A DNA stretch of 64,000 bases, taken from Marinobacter caseinilyticus (lineage in GTDB: Bacteria > Pseudomonadota > Gammaproteobacteria > Pseudomonadales > Oleiphilaceae). The stretch is taken from assembly GCF_011074955.1 (NCBI RefSeq), contig NZ_WUQJ01000031.1, forward strand, positions 124,001 to 188,000, given 5' to 3'. The notes under the pieces are model-generated. The model was not told the DNA's origin, did not search any database, and saw only the letters and a program-made list of their open reading frames with translations. Positions 59,577-64,000 of this stretch are shown one piece after another (within the stretch, counting starts at the first letter, position 1; each line of letters begins with the position of its first letter). A program made the position numbers and the translations under genes.

Positions 59577-60611
59577 CTAGGCGCCGCCGCTGGAGGCGAC
59601 CATGCCGCCGCGCAAACCGTCCCGCTGCAGAGCTTGGCGGACCGAATCTTCAGGGCTGCCGGCCATTTCCCGGAACATGCCCATGGAGCCCAAAAGCGCG
59701 GACGACTCGTAAGGCACAAACACCCGCTCACCGTCTTTGGCCATGGTCGGTAATGCCTTGATGTAGCTCTGGCCCAGCAGATAACCCACAACGGTTCGCT
59801 TGTTTTCCTCAGTCTCACCAATGGCATTCAAGACCAGTTTGATGGATTCCTGCTCACCCTGGGCACGCAAAATGGCCGCTTCCTTGTCGCCCTGGGCATT
59901 CAGAATGGCGGATTCCCGCTGACCCTGAGCCATGGCAATGGCCGCTGACTTCTCACCTTCGGCTTCGGTCACGGTGGCCCGGCGTTTACGCTCGGCCGCC
60001 ATCTGCAGGCGCATGGCCTCCTCGACTTCCTCCGGCATGTTGATGTCCTGAACTTCCACCCGAGTGAGTTTGACCCCCCACTTTGAGGCCGCTTCTTCCA
60101 TTTCGGCCTGGATGGCGCTGTTCACCTCCGAGCGGGATTCAAACAGCTTGTCCAGTTCCATTTTGCCAACCACGGACCGCAAAGTGGTCTTGGCCAATAC
60201 CTCGACGGCCTGACTCATGTTGGCTACTTCATACACCGCCCGGCGTGGATCTATGATCTGGTAGTACAGCGCGCCGTTGATCGTGACCGTCACGTTGTCG
60301 GTGGTGACCACGTGCTGGCCGGGGAAGTCCATCACCGTTTCACGCCGGTCGATCCTCACTTCATCGCTGCTGGAGGCGTGATAGTCCTCGCCCAGCTTTA
60401 CATAGCGGATCATGGTGATCGGACGGGGTCGTTCAATAAACGGAATGATGATGTTGACGCCGCTTTCGAGCACACGATTGAATGAGCCCAGCCGCTCGAT
60501 CACCATCACCTCCGATTGCCGCACGATCACCAGCCCTTTGGCAATGATCAGAATGCCGATAACAACGATGATCAGACTCAGGATGAGTCCGGGTGTGAGA
60601 ATCGTATCCAT
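59577..60611 (-). CDS. qmcA: SPFH/Band 7 protein, QmcA-like
   Basis: 344 residues. One N-terminal membrane helix (about 8-28), SPFH domain (about 30-200; VRQSEVMVIERLGSFNRVLESGVNIIIPFIERP), coiled coil (about 200-260; EGEKSAAIAMAQGQRESAILNAQGDKEAAI), and a glycine-rich tail. It is the second SPFH gene in the window. It lies after a short nfeD gene with 2 bases between the stop and the start, a QmcA/YbbK-YbbJ-type pair. Confidence 0.93.
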   Translation of the reverse strand: MDTILTPGLILSLIIVVIGILIIAKGLVIVRQSEVMVIERLGSFNRVLESGVNIIIPFIERPRPITMIRYVKLGEDYHASSSDEVRIDRRETVMDFPGQHVVTTDNVTVTINGALYYQIIDPRRAVYEVANMSQAVEVLAKTTLRSVVGKMELDKLFESRSEVNSAIQAEMEEAASKWGVKLTRVEVQDINMPEEVEEAMRLQMAAERKRRATVTEAEGEKSAAIAMAQGQRESAILNAQGDKEAAILRAQGEQESIKLVLNAIGETEENKRTVVGYLLGQSYIKALPTMAKDGERVFVPYESSALLGSMGMFREMAGSPEDSVRQALQRDGLRGGMVASSGGA

Positions 60612-60613
60612 GC

Positions 60614-61075
60614 TTAAAGTTCCTTGTTGGTAATATCACAATGAACAATGGCGGTGGTGCCATCGAACTGCTCGAAAATAACCTCGGTACCTTCCGGTAA
60701 TTCAGTGCGGCCATCTTCCAGGACGCGCAGGCGGTAAAAGTCGCCATTTATTTTAATACCGGTGGCATTGTCGAATTCACGTCTTAGGGTGCGGTATTTG
60801 AGACCCTGCTCGACCCCCGTGCCGGTGGTGCCGTAGGCGACACCCTTGGGGGAAAAGAGCGGGCGAATAAAACGGATCGCGACCGGCACCAGGATGCCAG
60901 ACAGCACGCCCATACCGACCAACTGCCAGTAAAAGGACACGCCCAGATAAGCCAACAGCGCGGTGACGCCCGCGGCGATGCCCAACGCTAACAGCACCAG
61001 CACGCCGGATGTAAGTTCCGCCAGGCTGAGCACCAGCGCCAGAATCAGCCAGAAATGCGCAAGACTCCATTCCAT
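60614..61075 (-). CDS. Short NfeD-family protein (YbbJ-like)
   Basis: 153 residues: three or four helices at the N-terminus (WLILALVLSLAELTSGVLVLLALGIAAGVTALLAYL) and an OB-fold domain in the C-terminal third (GTTGTGVEQGLKYRTLRREFDN...). This is the NfeD1b type without a protease domain. Partner of the QmcA-like gene downstream (YbbJ/QmcA in E. coli). Confidence 0.92.
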   Translation of the reverse strand: MEWSLAHFWLILALVLSLAELTSGVLVLLALGIAAGVTALLAYLGVSFYWQLVGMGVLSGILVPVAIRFIRPLFSPKGVAYGTTGTGVEQGLKYRTLRREFDNATGIKINGDFYRLRVLEDGRTELPEGTEVIFEQFDGTTAIVHCDITNKEL

Positions 61076-61309
61076 TTCGAGTTTCCAATCGTCATTGGTG
61101 GGGTAGAACGTGTGGGGCCGTGTGGCCCAGCGGCAAGAATATCAGCTTAATGAAAGGGTATCTAATCGCCAATCACTTGCGGTCGGACTGATTGAAACAT
61201 CATCTTCGCGGGTGATTATCTGCTGTATCCGATCCCCATTGAACGGGTAGAGTATCCCAAGATTAAAGTGTCTGCTTTAATGAAAGCTTTAAACAAGAGG
61301 TCCTGGCTC

Positions 61310-62125
61310 ATGAAGAATCTGAAAAACAAGGTTGCCGTCATTACCGGCGCCGGCTCGGGCATCGGTCGGGCACTGGCAAAATCGCTGGCCGCTCAAGGGT
61401 GCCGGCTGGCATTGTCCGATGTGAATCAGGCCGGCCTGAAAGCAACGGCCGCTGACTGTGCTGCGGTCGAGGTCAAAATCTATGCTCTGGATGTGTCCGA
61501 CCGGGACGCGATCTACGCTCATGCCGAGCAAGTGGCACAGGATTTTGGTCAGGTGAATCTGGTGATCAACAATGCCGGTGTTGCGTTATCGGCCTCGGTT
61601 CGGGAGATGACGGATGAGGACTTCAAGTGGGTCATGGACATCGACTTCTGGGGCGTCTCCCATGGCACGCGCGCTTTTTTACCCCACCTCATCGCGTCTG
61701 GCGATGGCCACGTGGTTAACATCTCCAGTGTCTTTGGCCTGATCGGCGTACCCAAGCAAAGTGCCTACAACGCGGCCAAATTTGCGGTCCGTGGCTTCAC
61801 TGAAGCCCTGCGTCAGGAAATGAAACTGGAAAAGCAGCCGGTTTCGGTCAGTTGTGTGCACCCGGGGGGCATTCGCACCAACATCGCCAATGCAGCACGG
61901 ATGGGTAAGTCCGAAAATATTCAGGCGCTGCGTAAGGGGTTCGACAAATTGGCGATGACCTCGCCGGAAAAGGCCGCCGCCACCATCCTCAAAGGAATTC
62001 TAAAAAATGAGTCGCGAATTCTGGTGGGTCCGGATGCCTGGGGAATCGATGCCATTAACCGCTTGTTGGGGTCCGCGTATCAGCCTTTGGTTGAGCGATT
62101 TTCCAGGAAAAACATGTACCTTTGA
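61310..62125 (+). CDS. Short-chain dehydrogenase/reductase
   Basis: 271 residues from the ATG at 61310, with AGAGG eight bases upstream; the frame is open from 61268. Rossmann motif TGAGSGIG (about 11-18), NAG (NNAG), catalytic Ser in SSVFG, YNAAK (Tyr and Lys; SAYNAAKFAV). An SDR of the classical type, NADP+ likely because of the charged residues after beta2. The substrate is unknown. Monocistronic between the nfeD gene and the cyclase. Confidence 0.93.
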   Translation: MKNLKNKVAVITGAGSGIGRALAKSLAAQGCRLALSDVNQAGLKATAADCAAVEVKIYALDVSDRDAIYAHAEQVAQDFGQVNLVINNAGVALSASVREMTDEDFKWVMDIDFWGVSHGTRAFLPHLIASGDGHVVNISSVFGLIGVPKQSAYNAAKFAVRGFTEALRQEMKLEKQPVSVSCVHPGGIRTNIANAARMGKSENIQALRKGFDKLAMTSPEKAAATILKGILKNESRILVGPDAWGIDAINRLLGSAYQPLVERFSRKNMYL

Positions 62126-62401
62126 ATCCAGCCTATTCGGGACAAGGGAATTCAAGGCCTGGGGCAGGATGACGCCCAGAGCCGCGGTCGATCCCTGTTT
62201 CGGTGTGGCTCTCAAGCGCCCGAGTTCCGGAACCCGGAGGATTCTGGCAAGCCATGCTGGCAGGCTCTATACTCAAAGCCTCATGCACGCTCATAACCAT
62301 TTTTGCACGATGCCGGCGGTCAAACTCAATGCCTGAAAATCGGGCAGGCTCGTCGCACAAGGGCGCTGTGGGCTCCCTTTATCAGGGAAACAAAAACAGC
62401 A

Positions 62402-63511
62402 ATGGAGCCACTCCAGCAAGACGAACCATACGGGTCGTTGAGCGGCGGCCAATCTGGCCTTCGAGACAGACATCGCCGGTCTCTCATCCGCCTCATTTTC
62501 CTGGCAACCTCTGCTATGCTGGTGGTTTTCGCCTGCCTGCAATTCCTTAACGCCAATGCTCTGCTGGCGCTCGGCGAACTCAGTGCCAGCGCGGTGCTGC
62601 TGATTAGCTCGTTCCAGCTTAAAAACACGAAAAAATTGCGTTGGTGGATTCATGGCTATCTGATCTTTGCGTTTTGTTTTCTGGTCTACATTATTGCTAA
62701 GCCCCAGGCGTCAACGACGGCGTTTGTGTGGATTTTCATCATGCCGGTATTGTCCTATCTATTGCTGGGCAAAATTGCGGGCTTTCTATTGGCAACCCCG
62801 TTCATGCTGGCGGGGAGCGTGTTCTTTTACCTTCACCTGGACGCCATCGACAGTGCCCGCGTGATGATCGATCTGTTAAACCCTTTGTTTTGTGCTGTAT
62901 TGGTATTGGCGTTTATGCACTTGTATGAAACTCGCCGGGCGGAGGCCCAGGACAAATTGGTCAGCCTGGCGGAAACCGACGCCCTGACGGGCTTGGCGAA
63001 TCGCAGTACTTTTCAGGCCACCCTGGCGCGTACGGTCAACGAGTCCTTGCGCAATAAAACGCCGTTTGCCTTGGTACTCATGGATATAGATCACTTCAAG
63101 AAGGTCAACGATAGCTTTGGCCACGATGCTGGCGACCGCGTTTTGCATCACATCAGCCGGCGCTTGACCGAGCGGCTGCGAAATACCGACTTTGTGGGTC
63201 GTCTTGGCGGCGAAGAATTTGGCCTGATACTGCGTGATGTGGAGAATGGTGGTGCCTACCCGTTAATTGAGGCGCTACGGCAGCGCATCGAATCAAGCGA
63301 ACTGGCGTACGGTGCTGAAACCGTTAAACTGACCGCCTCATTCGGGATAGCGTATTGGCCAAAAGATGCCGACAAACAGAATGAGCTCTACCAAGCCGCT
63401 GACCGTCGACTATACAGCGGCAAACGGGCGGGTCGAAATATTGTGTCCGAGCACGACGACACGTCCGAGTCCGGACACAAACTGGATTCAGAAACAACTA
63501 TGATCGGTTAA
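62402..63511 (+). CDS. Multi-helix membrane GGDEF diguanylate cyclase
   Basis: 369 residues from the ATG at 62402; no closer SD than AGGGAAA 14 bases upstream. About five or six membrane helices (residues 30-185) act as a sensor or anchor. The GGDEF domain is about 200-355, with the active site GGEEF at 269-273 and an RxxD inhibition site (RNTD) five residues earlier. It is a synthase without EAL. Together with the PAS-GGDEF at 590, c-di-GMP is a shared theme of the window. Confidence 0.93.
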   Translation: MEPLQQDEPYGSLSGGQSGLRDRHRRSLIRLIFLATSAMLVVFACLQFLNANALLALGELSASAVLLISSFQLKNTKKLRWWIHGYLIFAFCFLVYIIAKPQASTTAFVWIFIMPVLSYLLLGKIAGFLLATPFMLAGSVFFYLHLDAIDSARVMIDLLNPLFCAVLVLAFMHLYETRRAEAQDKLVSLAETDALTGLANRSTFQATLARTVNESLRNKTPFALVLMDIDHFKKVNDSFGHDAGDRVLHHISRRLTERLRNTDFVGRLGGEEFGLILRDVENGGAYPLIEALRQRIESSELAYGAETVKLTASFGIAYWPKDADKQNELYQAADRRLYSGKRAGRNIVSEHDDTSESGHKLDSETTMIG

Positions 63512-63580
63512 CATGACGACCAGCGGGCTGGCAGAGAGACCAGTCCAGGGTCGGCCAACGCATTACACGCCAAAGGTTCT

Positions 63581-64000
63581 ATGAAAATACCGAAAAGATT
63601 ACAGCCCCTGGTTGATGATGGCATGGTGGATGAAGTCCTCCACCAGCTCATGAGTGGTAAGGAAGCACAGGTTTATGTAGTCCGTTGTGGCGATAGCATC
63701 CGCTGTGCAAAGGTCTTCAAGGAAGCGAAGCAGCGCAGCTTCAAGCAAGCGGTGCAATATCAGGAAGGTCGTAAAGTTCGCAACAGCCGGCGCGCCCGGG
63801 CCATGTCCAAGAAAACCCGGTATGGCCAGAAAGAACAGGAAGATGCCTGGCTGAATGCCGAGGTGGATGCACTGTATCGACTCGCCGACGCTGGTGTGCG
63901 GGTGCCGGAACCGTTCGGTTTTGTGGACGGGGTTTTGTTGATGGAGCTGGTGTCGGATGACGATGGCAAAGCCGCTCCGAGACTGGATGACGTCAGTTTA
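63581..64000 (+). CDS. RIO-type serine kinase, N-terminal part
   Basis: 140 codons before the window edge, from the ATG at 63581 with AAAGG six bases upstream. The family is recognised from LMSGKEAQVYVVRCGDSIRCAKVFKEAKQRSFKQAVQYQEGRK, where the lysine in CAKVF is the ATP-binding one, and from EPFGFVDGVLLMELV in the hinge. Bacterial RIO1-like proteins (about 290 residues) have unclear targets. The catalytic aspartates lie past the edge. Confidence 0.9.
   Translation, partial: MKIPKRLQPLVDDGMVDEVLHQLMSGKEAQVYVVRCGDSIRCAKVFKEAKQRSFKQAVQYQEGRKVRNSRRARAMSKKTRYGQKEQEDAWLNAEVDALYRLADAGVRVPEPFGFVDGVLLMELVSDDDGKAAPRLDDVSL

Noticed and set aside
1..64000. CRISPR arrays, insertion sequences, prophage or integrase genes
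   Set aside because: No regularly spaced direct repeats, transposase or integrase motifs were seen on reading the sequence; distant or very short elements cannot be ruled out without a search.

Overview
The window looks like a chromosomal segment of a free-living gammaproteobacterium, probably marine or salt-tolerant. The evidence is the gene set: ectoine synthesis genes ectA and ectB with a dedicated aspartokinase, an Aap-type amino-acid ABC transporter, NDH-2, NhaP2, an Lpp/OprI-like lipoprotein, two NfeD/SPFH pairs and a CX14CX2C-type QueE. GC content looks like the high fifties by eye. I cannot name the genus. I see no prophage, insertion sequence, integrase, CRISPR array or rRNA. One tRNA gene, tRNA-Gly(CCC), is present. 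The window cuts one gene at each end: a YbaK-type deacylase on the left and a RIO-type kinase on the right.

Layout. 1-12 kb is signalling: a PAS-GGDEF diguanylate cyclase, an MtfA-like peptidase, a beta-lactamase-fold serine hydrolase, a lipoprotein, and a 1171-residue hybrid histidine kinase followed by a small membrane protein and a CheY-like receiver. 12-20 kb holds an exonuclease, queC-queE (queuosine precursor), an AraC regulator, a secreted nuclease, a BrxR/CapW-like WYL regulator and an MFS transporter. 20-24 kb holds a MarR regulator with a DHA2 exporter that appears to start at CTG, then a yybP-ykoY-type manganese riboswitch in front of a TMEM165/GDT1 exporter gene, and an L,D-transpeptidase. 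24-31 kb holds a long NfeD protease with its slipin, an Lpp-like lipoprotein with C-terminal lysine, a second L,D-transpeptidase, a YeiR-like GTPase, nhaP2 and the tRNA. 31-39 kb holds a sterol-desaturase-type hydroxylase, NDH-2, a PEBP-family protein and the aapJQMP transporter.

39-48 kb is the most intriguing part. An ECF sigma factor with a soluble zinc-finger anti-sigma factor is divergent from a tight five-gene run: a TVP38-FAD-disulfide oxidoreductase fusion, a DUF547 protein, a radical SAM protein with extra C-terminal cysteines, a sodium/solute symporter, and a calcineurin-like protein whose metal-binding motifs are degenerate. An ECF-like promoter lies in the divergent gap. The set suggests a stress-induced redox, uptake and modification pathway that I cannot assign to a known system.

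48-53 kb carries ectA, ectB and the ectoine-type aspartokinase, but ectC is missing from its usual place and from the window. An RpoS-like sigma factor with an altered region 2.4 follows directly. 53-64 kb is mostly housekeeping: tag, pdxH, a DUF748 protein, yfbR, a second SPFH/NfeD pair, an SDR, a membrane-bound diguanylate cyclase and the RIO-type kinase.

Many starts were moved from the longest open frame to a codon with a better ribosome binding site; the reason is given in each entry. Family assignments come from recognising motifs in the translations, not from a database search.
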